DNA of 64,000 nucleotides from Coraliomargarita sinensis. Lineage in GTDB: Bacteria; Verrucomicrobiota; Verrucomicrobiia; Opitutales; Coraliomargaritaceae. Positions 49,001 through 55,749 of the stretch are shown in pieces. Every line of letters begins with the position of its first letter. The stretch's first letter is position 1. The stretch covers positions 248,001 through 312,000 of the forward strand of contig NZ_QHJQ01000002.1 of the NCBI RefSeq assembly GCF_003185655.1, read 5' to 3'. The notes under the pieces are model-generated. The model was not told where the DNA came from and searched no databases. It saw only the letters and a program-made list of their open reading frames with translations. A program made the position numbers and the translations under genes.

Positions 49001-52000
49001 GGGGAGGCCGCCTACGCGACCAACTACAACCTATCCGACATCAATGAGGACGGCTTTATCAATGAGGATGACGCGCTGATTCTTTACCCGCAGGGCCACG
49101 GGGATGCCTGGGGGCACTACCTGACGGCGCTGCGCGGTCAGTATGAGTTGTTGAATAACCCATTCTTCAACTGGGTGTCCCGCTCCGAGCTTTACAGCCT
49201 GCAGGACATCGTGATCGAGGTCGACTTCCTCGATGAGCGGAAGTTCGCCCAGGTCGCCGCCGCCAAGGCGAAGGCCGGTTCAGAGATTGTCGCGCTGACT
49301 TATCGCGACAACTACGTCGCCGACCCCGAATCGCAATGGCAGGGCTATCTCGATACCCAGCCGCAGCGTGCCTGGGGTGTCGAGGGCTGGGCGCGCCGCG
49401 CCGGTCAGGGCGCCTACTTTGACTGGGTCACGGCCAACGCGCTCATTCCGTCCGAGCACCCGAACTCCAGCTTCACGGGCATTCAGAAAGTGGATCGCAC
49501 GACGGTGAAGGACATCGCCGTGGTCTCGGCCAATATGAATGCGGTGCAGCGCACGTTCGAAGATGCGAACAGCGGCTTCAACCCACTGGGTATTTCCGGG
49601 AACACCGTGCCCTTCGATATTGATCCTTCACTACTGGACGGAGGCTCCGGAGCCACACACTTCGAGCAGATCTACCAGCGCGCGGTGGATGCGCTCAACA
49701 ATGCGGTCGCCGTTTACGATTACGCGAACGACCTGAACAACCAGGTGCGCGGTATCGCCAACGATGAGATCGACTTCCGCCGTGCGGTGTTTGAAGAGGA
49801 CCTTGCCTATCGTGGTGAGCTCATCGAAATCTTCGGTACGCCTTACGCCGGCACAATCGGTTCCGGCCGCGCTTACCCGGCCGGCTACAGCGGCCCCGAT
49901 ACATCGCTCTACATGTACGTGGATCCGCAGGTTCGTACGATCAGCGCCGACACGGTGCCCGGTCTGACCGCGGATTACCGGGATGATTTGGGCTCGACCC
50001 CGGCAAGCTACCTCAACACGGAGTTCCGCGCCACCTTCTCCTCTTCCACACAGAGTGGCTCGCCCTCCAACTGGGTCTCCGAGTTTAACGATGTAAATTA
50101 CATCGTAACCGATGAGAACGGCATCGAGTTCGACGCCGACGGGGCGCGTGTGCCGCTGACCAACGTGGACCTCCCGATCAAATCTTCCGGCTATACCTTC
50201 GCGGCACCGGAAGAGTGGGGTGACCGTGCTTCTCCCGGACTCTTGCAGCTTAAGATCGCCGAAATGATCCAGCAGGAAGCCAACCTCGCACAGGCAATGG
50301 CCGATTGGGATAACTACCAGGGTGAAGTGATCCTCCAACTGCGCCTCATTGCCGCGCAGGTGGACATGGACAAAGAAATCCGTGGCCTGCTGGCCGGACA
50401 GATCGCGACCAACACCATCCTGGGTACAGCCAGCCTGGTGGCCAGCACTCTTGGTGAAACCTTCGAGGATGCCGGTGACGTGGCCGGTGACCTGGGTGAC
50501 GATATTCAAAACTTCGTACCGACGGCATTGCCGACGGGTGGTTTCTCCATCTCGCCCGGGGATGCGCTTTCCGCCGTCCGTGGTGCCGCCACGACCGGTG
50601 CTACCGCAGCGAAGGCCATTCTGCTGGCGGCACGCGTGACCGCCAACACAGTGGCCAATACTGCCGACCTCGGCCGTGAGTTGGCTGATCTTGGTTTTGA
50701 CTTCGCCATCGACAAGCAGGAGCGCAACTTTGAGTTGAAGAGTGCTCTGGTCGAGCTGGAGAACATGATCGGGGACGACGCCATTCTCCGGATTAACGTA
50801 TTCCGCGAGCAGGAAGCACTGCGTGCACTCTCCGAGGAATACCGCGCCTTGCTCCAACGCGGGGCCCGACTGATCGACGAGCGCGAGGCCTACAACAAGC
50901 GTGTGGCCGAACTGGTGCAGCGTAACCGCTACCAGGACATGACCTTCCGCGTCGCGCGCAACGCCGCGCTCCAACGCTATGAGGAGGCCTTCGACATTAC
51001 CGCCCGCTACACTTATCTCGCGGCCAAGGCATACGACTACGAAACCAACCTGAATCCGAATGCCGCCGGCTCCGCTCAGGGCATCCTCACCGACATTGTG
51101 GGTGAACGCAGTCTGGGTTACATCGATCCGGTTTCAGGCGTCCCGCTCATCGGTAAAGGTGGTCTCTCCGAGCAACTCGCCATGTTGAAGGCGAACTTCG
51201 ATGTCCTTAAAGGACAGCTCGGGATCAACAATCCGCAAACCGAGTCCGGCCGCTTCTCCCTGCGCCGTGAGATGTTCCGCATCGCACCATCCAGCGAGGC
51301 GTCGCCCGCATCGGATCAAGCATGGCGTGATGAGTTGCAGGCCGCCAAGGTCGACAACCTCTGGGACTTGCCTGAATTCCGTCGTTACTGTCGCCCATTC
51401 GCGGCCTACGATCCGGCTAATCCGGAGCCCGGGCTCGTGATCGAATTCTCCTCCGAAGTGACTTCGCGGAAGAATTTCTTCGGGCTCAACCTCGCCGGTG
51501 GTGACAATGCCTACGACCCGACGAACTACTCGACCAAGATTCTTTCGGTCGGTGCCTGGTTCGAAGGCTACCTCAGCAGCGACTTCGCGACGGACCTCTC
51601 CGAGACGCCCCGGATCTACCTCGTGCCTGTTGGCACGGACGTGATGGCCTATCCTTCCGATACGGATCTGGGCGTGCGGATGTGGGATGTGTTGGATCAA
51701 AAGATTCCCGTTCCCTTCCCGATCCTTCAATCCAATCTGGATGACGGGTCCTGGCGTCCGCTCGATACGCTCGGCGGCACGGAGGGTGATATCCGCAAGT
51801 TCTCCAGCTTCCGCGCCTACCACGACAGTGGCTACTTTGATGAGACGGAAATGTCCTACGATACCCGCCTCGTCGGCCGCTCGGTCTGGAACACGCGCTG
51901 GTTGCTGATTATTCCCGGTGCCACACTCAGCGCGGATGCCGAAACCGGTCTTCAGACCTTCATCGATAATGTCAGCGACATTAAACTCTTCTTCCAGACC

Positions 52001-52021
52001 TACGGTTTCTCCGGGAACTAA
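43058..52021 (+). CDS. 2987-residue secreted protein with a Tc-toxin-like helical pore region (hypothesis)
   Basis: A signal peptide (1-20) is followed by a propeller-like start (about 25-460, IDTQQDSDGNTYVLGSDAGN). Many beta-sandwich segments run to about 1790 and a Ca-loop-like DLDGDGVPDYQAQ lies near there. A helical region of about 1800-2670 follows and contains a second Ca loop, SDINEDGFINEDDA (near 1995). Residues about 2400-2670 alternate long amphipathic helices with Ala/Gly-rich hydrophobic stretches (ATNTILGTASLVASTLGETF, ATTGATAAKAILLAARVTAN). They end RYEEAFDITARYTYLAAKAY, and a beta-rich end contains YSTKILSVGAWFEGY. This order recalls the pore, linker and TcB-contact region of Tc-toxin A subunits. 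No TcB or TcC gene is visible. The likeness is by eye and could be convergent. Confidence 0.55.
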   Translation: MKNILFSLLLLTFLSGLTHAQDNTRIFLDGIPSQFTAIDTQQDSDGNTYVLGSDAGNAVIVKYDEAGLTNAGDNIVINGFNPVAFAVGDNDLIYVASSTLITYRGINDKEGVVGPVRFSPAGWTFKDMVYSSVNKRLMTVIDSPSWPLAGMSFVIEDGSGGDILNFEDYQIFAVSSSGPRSTGSNPTTVTTDDSGNYYFAGIASNTTPAPTASSPYFYGVNIDPDDTLSDNKLTPDRPFIITMNSDYTEYRARTMNDYSSTFGISYSNGWLYLIGREFGPLGLSGAVKLTRFSPDLTANKSIKMLANTYFSLTGTNSNGKGRLFSVDADALDNVYVSGFAFDGTVEFVDDNGDSYRTISSTEEAPYVLKVNSDFEYEWVITPAKAPFTPLRNSLHVSYDDKNSRLWMAGTYNGIPMSMQDGPDADSKRTLSGEDLNQGFIAVFEPDGKFTRVVDLTIASDVVLASLQINGARLSEIVDFPIDPDLFKSYSIELIVDSEIELKVPRNVYLRGDEETDSLTGSNPSIVDNADTRFTFLNFSVNSVVEDSNATVYTFAIAEQTDVKLEWLIEYALNVVSDFTDTESKARNPDGSSYIPALDSDASGNPSPAVGKQWVEKDTPVVLQIDGAVRDLAIKPGLAVRYVPYAFNIAGALTPTPSKIEFPSIEPRQQVDEFTMTQPVTVEYIWKLQYGVDIKSSKQSANPLVLVEYLENLDGSVTSEQYSQGDGVYWYDDSATVRIAAPKEIQFSDGPQGLSGWLNGDGYIFSPAEDEFNPSLTNPFTSEQINDGFKIFSYNSGDGAVDYIGREVVLERPARVVWSFGDLVIYKTVGVGEFVQFTPDEISKFSLAANQLPTLANDPNATPSSDTPTSSDFIWDDTAKRFFPLRPLVFDLLWPATNGNQVKVEVTSLWSITNYNHIADTPGVSLVPNPPSTEPDDLIFQEVAYAEADGSVDDDNLFTASQPGRTVLEFNRITASGRGGASESVVELKVVQTKRWNTGLGATKPAIVGRKITSDLDLAELGTGYLFFDQARFNPFVYDRSLFSGEILREEGTRPGPIIPVNENPNASSETNDEFVVVWYDDPTLNDYMLWPYAAERYLPRWPRNPAEGLNRILQSSGFGSESVAADGSEQVVVPSLTVDGTVFPEATTFDPARVEQVQIYNQPDPLVAGYNPNEEHALMAPSLRFASVAPRPLAAYALRENDLNVTSRDSNYTSDPYVLVQYLDKADNEFKMSVFTVARADTTNYPNGFSQEMVAGEPVIPFYPLGPVSGATLSPSNYAKEGDPNKLVYWTDHKDTSWAVSGDGAFSAYFYYPLLVDFWWPDDSKSVGDFVAWLPNTDAARDLESFDIDYTLPTETPEAQGVAYTTVWPTTVPVMKVGETLTFAGGEYAQDNPGEPGLPGVLAWAAGEVIYDDLNPDMREGDGIDQDGNDFDKYTARMISALEQRLVSLPVARFPEVLLPATGRTEVDGTIYRFRDLSSSLKKRIFYDPLTGQLGIKGFVNDKDIGDETLTAAPPQVYVLEPNILTEAEYEELKGISEDSPFTDVADNGDWTSAVDALYKLSRNPNGLSDERIEAGGGYTAGLQVQSISNPNGEDVVEASAAEAYQALGPGLALVANPGFLDPNDETLPDVSYVTLAENNDPSLGGSPVVLHVIKIDRRERYRGAVKVLLSDNVFDENIILRHTGDFGAQADDLVFDWWYRVEDGTAALPPDQIPAGTPNPWKLFPDPSGDGGQAFYQLKLKGNPSAPELLLADSLWFVRYRHKDETPNNPVTWDADPEIPFEWAGAGNSTPNDLDGDGVPDYQAQLAQGWVKRVLDAVNPYEARIRDFNGDNPATYSSMIQQFGQRYEGPVALNPDKNVIENVGLIQLYGTVLNRARSLSIDLSTPVSTPGITNALLLASTRLADFYMLLGNEAYADAKNPTIGHGSNSVDYGNLAPTVFTFQNQLSSKIEEELGLLRGVYDFKARPVYNRLFWNFTKGEGEAAYATNYNLSDINEDGFINEDDALILYPQGHGDAWGHYLTALRGQYELLNNPFFNWVSRSELYSLQDIVIEVDFLDERKFAQVAAAKAKAGSEIVALTYRDNYVADPESQWQGYLDTQPQRAWGVEGWARRAGQGAYFDWVTANALIPSEHPNSSFTGIQKVDRTTVKDIAVVSANMNAVQRTFEDANSGFNPLGISGNTVPFDIDPSLLDGGSGATHFEQIYQRAVDALNNAVAVYDYANDLNNQVRGIANDEIDFRRAVFEEDLAYRGELIEIFGTPYAGTIGSGRAYPAGYSGPDTSLYMYVDPQVRTISADTVPGLTADYRDDLGSTPASYLNTEFRATFSSSTQSGSPSNWVSEFNDVNYIVTDENGIEFDADGARVPLTNVDLPIKSSGYTFAAPEEWGDRASPGLLQLKIAEMIQQEANLAQAMADWDNYQGEVILQLRLIAAQVDMDKEIRGLLAGQIATNTILGTASLVASTLGETFEDAGDVAGDLGDDIQNFVPTALPTGGFSISPGDALSAVRGAATTGATAAKAILLAARVTANTVANTADLGRELADLGFDFAIDKQERNFELKSALVELENMIGDDAILRINVFREQEALRALSEEYRALLQRGARLIDEREAYNKRVAELVQRNRYQDMTFRVARNAALQRYEEAFDITARYTYLAAKAYDYETNLNPNAAGSAQGILTDIVGERSLGYIDPVSGVPLIGKGGLSEQLAMLKANFDVLKGQLGINNPQTESGRFSLRREMFRIAPSSEASPASDQAWRDELQAAKVDNLWDLPEFRRYCRPFAAYDPANPEPGLVIEFSSEVTSRKNFFGLNLAGGDNAYDPTNYSTKILSVGAWFEGYLSSDFATDLSETPRIYLVPVGTDVMAYPSDTDLGVRMWDVLDQKIPVPFPILQSNLDDGSWRPLDTLGGTEGDIRKFSSFRAYHDSGYFDETEMSYDTRLVGRSVWNTRWLLIIPGATLSADAETGLQTFIDNVSDIKLFFQTYGFSGN

Positions 52022-52051
52022 GTCACTTCCAGCTCACTAAGCGACAGCCAT

Positions 52052-54721
52052 ATGAAAGCTACAACCAAGTTTTTCGCCTCGTTCACGCTCGGTTTGATCC
52101 TGAGCGCCAGCCAAGCCCTCGCCGCAATCCCCGAGCCGGACACCTTGCTCTACGGTAAAGTGCTCCACCGCGCAAATGGCAATGAGCACCAACTCATGCA
52201 GGGCACACTGACCTGGACGCTGGAGGATCAAAACGGCCAGGAGTACCAATACGAGACCGAGTTGACCGACATCGGAGGAGAGTTCTCTTACAAACTTCCG
52301 ATTCCTCATCAGGCACTCTCAACCGGACTGAATGTGGATAGCTCGGTCATTCCGCTGGGAGTCGGCGAAAAGACTTACGAGTTCGTCTCGATCGAGGTGG
52401 ACGGCTATCCGGCTGCCATTCTCTGGTCGGAAATCGATTTCCTTAGCCTGATCCAGGAAGACCGTGCTGCGACCTACCGTATTGATTTGGTCGTTTCCTT
52501 TGACCTGCTTGATACTGACGGCGACGGTATGCCCGACTGGTGGGAGAAATTCTACGGTCTCGACTGGCAGACGCCGGATGCCGGCCTTGACACCGACGGC
52601 GATGGATGGACCAACCTGGAGGAGTATCTCCGTGGCACCAATCCGCTGGTCGACAACCGCTCGCCTTCGCTGCAGACCTTGAACCTTTTCGCCTACGGTG
52701 AGTCGGACAACGGGGTTTGGTTGCGTGCGGTCGATTCCAACTCCACCGAGGAAGAACTGACCTACACGCTGACGAGTCTGCCGGACGGCGGCTATCTGCA
52801 CTTTGTGCCCGCGCCCGGTGAAGAGGGGGCCGAGACCGTGCTCGTCGTGGGAGCGACCTTTACCCAGGCCCAGCTCAATCTCGGGCAAATCGCCTACCGT
52901 CATACCGATCCCCAGACGACAGAGACACAATTTCGTCTGACAATCGGTGACGGAACCAGCACCTCGGAAGAAGCCGAAGTACTTATCGATGTGTTCCCGC
53001 CAAGCCCTCTGCTGGCACTCGACGAGTCGACCGACCCGATTCCGTTCTGGTGGCGCGAAGAAAATGTCATTTTCGAAGCTTACTGGAGCCTGCGCGAGAA
53101 CGTGATCAGCGGAGACCTTGTGGAATCTGCTCTGCTTTACCTCCTGGGTAGCGAATACGGCTACACCCTCTGGGATCAGCGTGCGGAGACACTGCCGGTG
53201 ACGCTGGCCGCGACGGGAGCCGGTTCGCAATTCATCCTCGGTGGAGCGGCGGACGACGTTCTCAGCGGCAGCGCCCAGCCTGATATTATTTCCGGTGGCG
53301 CGGGTAGTGATATTCTTACCGGTGGCGCGGCCATCGACCTGTTCATCGTCGGCGATGCAGGCACCGAAACCATTACCGATTTCAACCCCGCCGAAGATGT
53401 GCTTGATTTGAGCGATCTACTTGTGGGCCAGACGGGCAGCCTGGATGCCTTCCTCTCGGTCAGTTCGAACGGCGTGGATAGCCAGATCGGCGTGGACCGC
53501 GACGGTGACGGCAGTGGCTACACGGATGCCGTCATCATCCTACAGGGAGTCAACCTTTCCGAAAGCGGCCTGCATGTACTCTGGTCGCAGGGGCAACTGC
53601 TTGCGGGTGAGCTTCGCGGACTCGTTTCCATCTCGATCGATGGCTGGCCCGATGCCGCCATCGAGGAGGGCTACAGCAAAGCCGAACTGACGCTCCGTCG
53701 TAACGGCCCGAACAATCAACCGCTCAGCGTGCAGTTGCTGCTTTCAGGGAGCGCGGTGAACGGAGTGGATTATCGTTCCGTTGCCACGACGGTTAACTTT
53801 GCCGCTGATCAAAGCGAAGCTTCGCTTGTGATTGATCCGCTTCTGGACGGAAGTTCCGAGTTTATCGAACAGGTGATTGTCGAGATCGCGGCCGGCAGTG
53901 GCTACGTGCTTGATGCGACCGCGGCCGGGCAGATCAACATTACGGATGCCAAGCAGCGCTTCGGCATCATTGCCTACGATGCCTACGCGGTTGTCGGCGA
54001 GGGCGATGCTTACTTCCAGATCGTCCGCCAGGGACCGCGTGACAGCTACGTGGAGTTGCTCCTGAGCATGGGTGGCACTGCCGAAAGCGGTACGGATTAC
54101 ACCGCAATCAACCGTCTGGTCACCTTCAATAACAATCAGGCCAGTAAGTTGATCCCCGTCTCGGCTCTGGGGAACGGTGCACTCGGCGTGTCCGAAGCCA
54201 GCCGTGTCCTGAAGGTCGCGATCGACGAATCGATCACCGGGGAGTATGGATTGACCCACGAAAGTGAGGCTTCCATGCGCCTGCTTTCCAACATGGCGGC
54301 TTTCGACGCCTGGGCCAGTGAAGCGATTCCCGATTCGGACACTCTGAGCGGGGAAGAACTGCAGGAGTCCACTTCGCCGCGTACCGGGATGCAAGCCCTT
54401 TTGGAGTACGCGCTCTCTTACGGAGTCGATCTCGAGGACGGCATTGATGGGGATGAGCGCCAACAGATCGTGCCTCAAATCTCCAAAGAGGCCGATGGTA
54501 TCCACTTCGGGTTCACTCAGCGCCTCAATGATCCGAGTATCCGCTACATCGTGGAATGTTCACCTGACCTCAATCAGTGGCACAGCGGTGCCGAGTACTT
54601 TGAGGCGGTGGAGCTTTCTGAAGAAGCGGAAAACGCCGGTCGGGTGCGTTACCGTGTTGTCGGTTCGGAGGACAGTTCTACCCAGTGCTTCATCCGCGTC
54701 CGAATCGAACTTGTTGACTGA
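52052..54721 (+). CDS. secreted protein with Ca-loop, cadherin-like, RTX-like and two Calx-beta domains
   Basis: The 889-residue protein has a signal peptide (1-25). A TSP3-like Ca-binding segment (DLLDTDGDGMPDWWEKFYGL and DTDGDGWTNLEEYLRGTNPL, about 150-203) comes first, then a CSPG/cadherin-like repeat (about 230-317). A short RTX-like stretch of about four GGxGxD-type loops follows (GGAADDVLSGSAQPDIISGG, about 395-430), with the type-I-secretion-style end TITDFNPAEDVLDLSDLL. Two Calx-beta domains (about 523-633 and 637-743) and a C-terminal beta module (VECSPDLNQW) complete it. Many Ca sites suggest a surface structure that stiffens in seawater calcium. The signal peptide points to Sec export. 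It begins 31 bases after the 2987-residue gene. Confidence 0.72.
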   Translation: MKATTKFFASFTLGLILSASQALAAIPEPDTLLYGKVLHRANGNEHQLMQGTLTWTLEDQNGQEYQYETELTDIGGEFSYKLPIPHQALSTGLNVDSSVIPLGVGEKTYEFVSIEVDGYPAAILWSEIDFLSLIQEDRAATYRIDLVVSFDLLDTDGDGMPDWWEKFYGLDWQTPDAGLDTDGDGWTNLEEYLRGTNPLVDNRSPSLQTLNLFAYGESDNGVWLRAVDSNSTEEELTYTLTSLPDGGYLHFVPAPGEEGAETVLVVGATFTQAQLNLGQIAYRHTDPQTTETQFRLTIGDGTSTSEEAEVLIDVFPPSPLLALDESTDPIPFWWREENVIFEAYWSLRENVISGDLVESALLYLLGSEYGYTLWDQRAETLPVTLAATGAGSQFILGGAADDVLSGSAQPDIISGGAGSDILTGGAAIDLFIVGDAGTETITDFNPAEDVLDLSDLLVGQTGSLDAFLSVSSNGVDSQIGVDRDGDGSGYTDAVIILQGVNLSESGLHVLWSQGQLLAGELRGLVSISIDGWPDAAIEEGYSKAELTLRRNGPNNQPLSVQLLLSGSAVNGVDYRSVATTVNFAADQSEASLVIDPLLDGSSEFIEQVIVEIAAGSGYVLDATAAGQINITDAKQRFGIIAYDAYAVVGEGDAYFQIVRQGPRDSYVELLLSMGGTAESGTDYTAINRLVTFNNNQASKLIPVSALGNGALGVSEASRVLKVAIDESITGEYGLTHESEASMRLLSNMAAFDAWASEAIPDSDTLSGEELQESTSPRTGMQALLEYALSYGVDLEDGIDGDERQQIVPQISKEADGIHFGFTQRLNDPSIRYIVECSPDLNQWHSGAEYFEAVELSEEAENAGRVRYRVVGSEDSSTQCFIRVRIELVD

Positions 54722-54741
54722 GCCTTGATGGTTCCGAAGCC

Positions 54742-55695
54742 ATGACTGACGCGACCCTAGCACGATTGATGAAGGCCTGCCTCAAGCAGATGCCTGTGCT
54801 GGGCTGTGCGGGTGCAGTTTGTTTCTTTGGAGGCTGTTCGTCAGAGCCGGAGATCGAAGATCCCGTGGCCATCGAGGTGGGTCGTCGTACGATCACGCAA
54901 AGTGAGCTTCAGGCAAAAGTCGACTTCATGCGTGAGCGAGGCAGCCTTGCTGCCGGCAATTCGGATGAATTCATCGACCGCCTCGTCGAGCGAAGTGTGG
55001 CCTTGGAGCGGGCCCGCGAGATGGGGCTCGATCAGGACATGGAGCTTCGCATCCAGTGGGAAAATCTACTCATCGGACGGCTGAAAAAAGTCGAGATGGA
55101 CCGGGCCCTGGCATCGGTCTCCGTGACCGACCAGGAAGTTGAAGCGCGCTACACGGAGCAGCTGGACAGTTTTACGAAGCCCGCTCAAATCCGCCTGGCC
55201 TTGCTTTACCTGGAAAAAGGCAAGGTCACGGATAGCGAGGCATTGATTGAGCGCATGGAAAAAGCAAAAGCCGCCGTGGCAGAACTTCCTGACGATACGC
55301 GCGGCTTTGGTGCGCTCGCGATGACCTATTCCGAAGAAGCGACCAGCCGTTTCAAGGGGGGCGATATCGGTTGGCTCCAGGCCGGGCTGCCCAAGTACCG
55401 CTGGCCCGAGGCTGTGATGAATGCGGCCTTTGCCCTGGAGCCGGATGAGCTCAGCGACGTGATCGAGACTGAGGACGGCGTTTACTTGCTCAAAAAGACC
55501 GACAGCCGGGGCGCCGTTGTTCGCCCGCTCGATAAATACCTTCAAGCGAGCCTTCAGCGGGAACTTCTGCAGCAAAAGAAAGCTGAGCTGCGCGAGCAAC
55601 TGGAGCGCAAATGGATGGAGAGTACCGAATTGAAACTCCATCCGGCTGTGATCTCCGAGATAAATTTTCCAACACCTTCCACCACAACAAACTAA
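54742..55695 (+). CDS. PpiC/SurA-type peptidyl-prolyl isomerase lipoprotein
   Basis: The 317-residue protein has a lipoprotein-like signal (LGCAGAVCFFGGCSSEPEIE), so it is membrane-attached on the outside. Residues about 45-130 form the SurA-like helical chaperone part (VGRRTITQSELQAKVDFMRE). Residues about 140-255 are a parvulin domain: KPAQIRLALLYLEKGK, then LAMTYSEEATSRFKGGDIGW and later ALEPDELSDVIETEDGVYLL. These are the standard parvulin blocks. A coiled, charged C-terminal helix follows. A foldase in the middle of an operon of giant secreted proteins probably helps fold or carry those proteins across the periplasm. The gap to the upstream gene is 20 bases and to the downstream gene 54 bases. 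Confidence 0.85.
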   Translation: MTDATLARLMKACLKQMPVLGCAGAVCFFGGCSSEPEIEDPVAIEVGRRTITQSELQAKVDFMRERGSLAAGNSDEFIDRLVERSVALERAREMGLDQDMELRIQWENLLIGRLKKVEMDRALASVSVTDQEVEARYTEQLDSFTKPAQIRLALLYLEKGKVTDSEALIERMEKAKAAVAELPDDTRGFGALAMTYSEEATSRFKGGDIGWLQAGLPKYRWPEAVMNAAFALEPDELSDVIETEDGVYLLKKTDSRGAVVRPLDKYLQASLQRELLQQKKAELREQLERKWMESTELKLHPAVISEINFPTPSTTTN

Positions 55696-55749
55696 GCGGA
55701 CACCCCGAGTTGTCGCGATACGCCAAACTTTTCGAACGACCTTTTGACC

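Noticed and set aside
49631..50974. 447-residue reverse-strand frame inside the 2987-residue gene
   Set aside because: It overlaps the helical C-terminal region, which has coherent heptads. The reverse frame is compositionally odd and lacks a domain.
53283..53340. GGTGGCGCGG-type short repeats in the 889-residue protein gene, looking like a small tandem array
   Set aside because: They encode the RTX-like GGAGSD loops, so the DNA repetition is explained by the protein.
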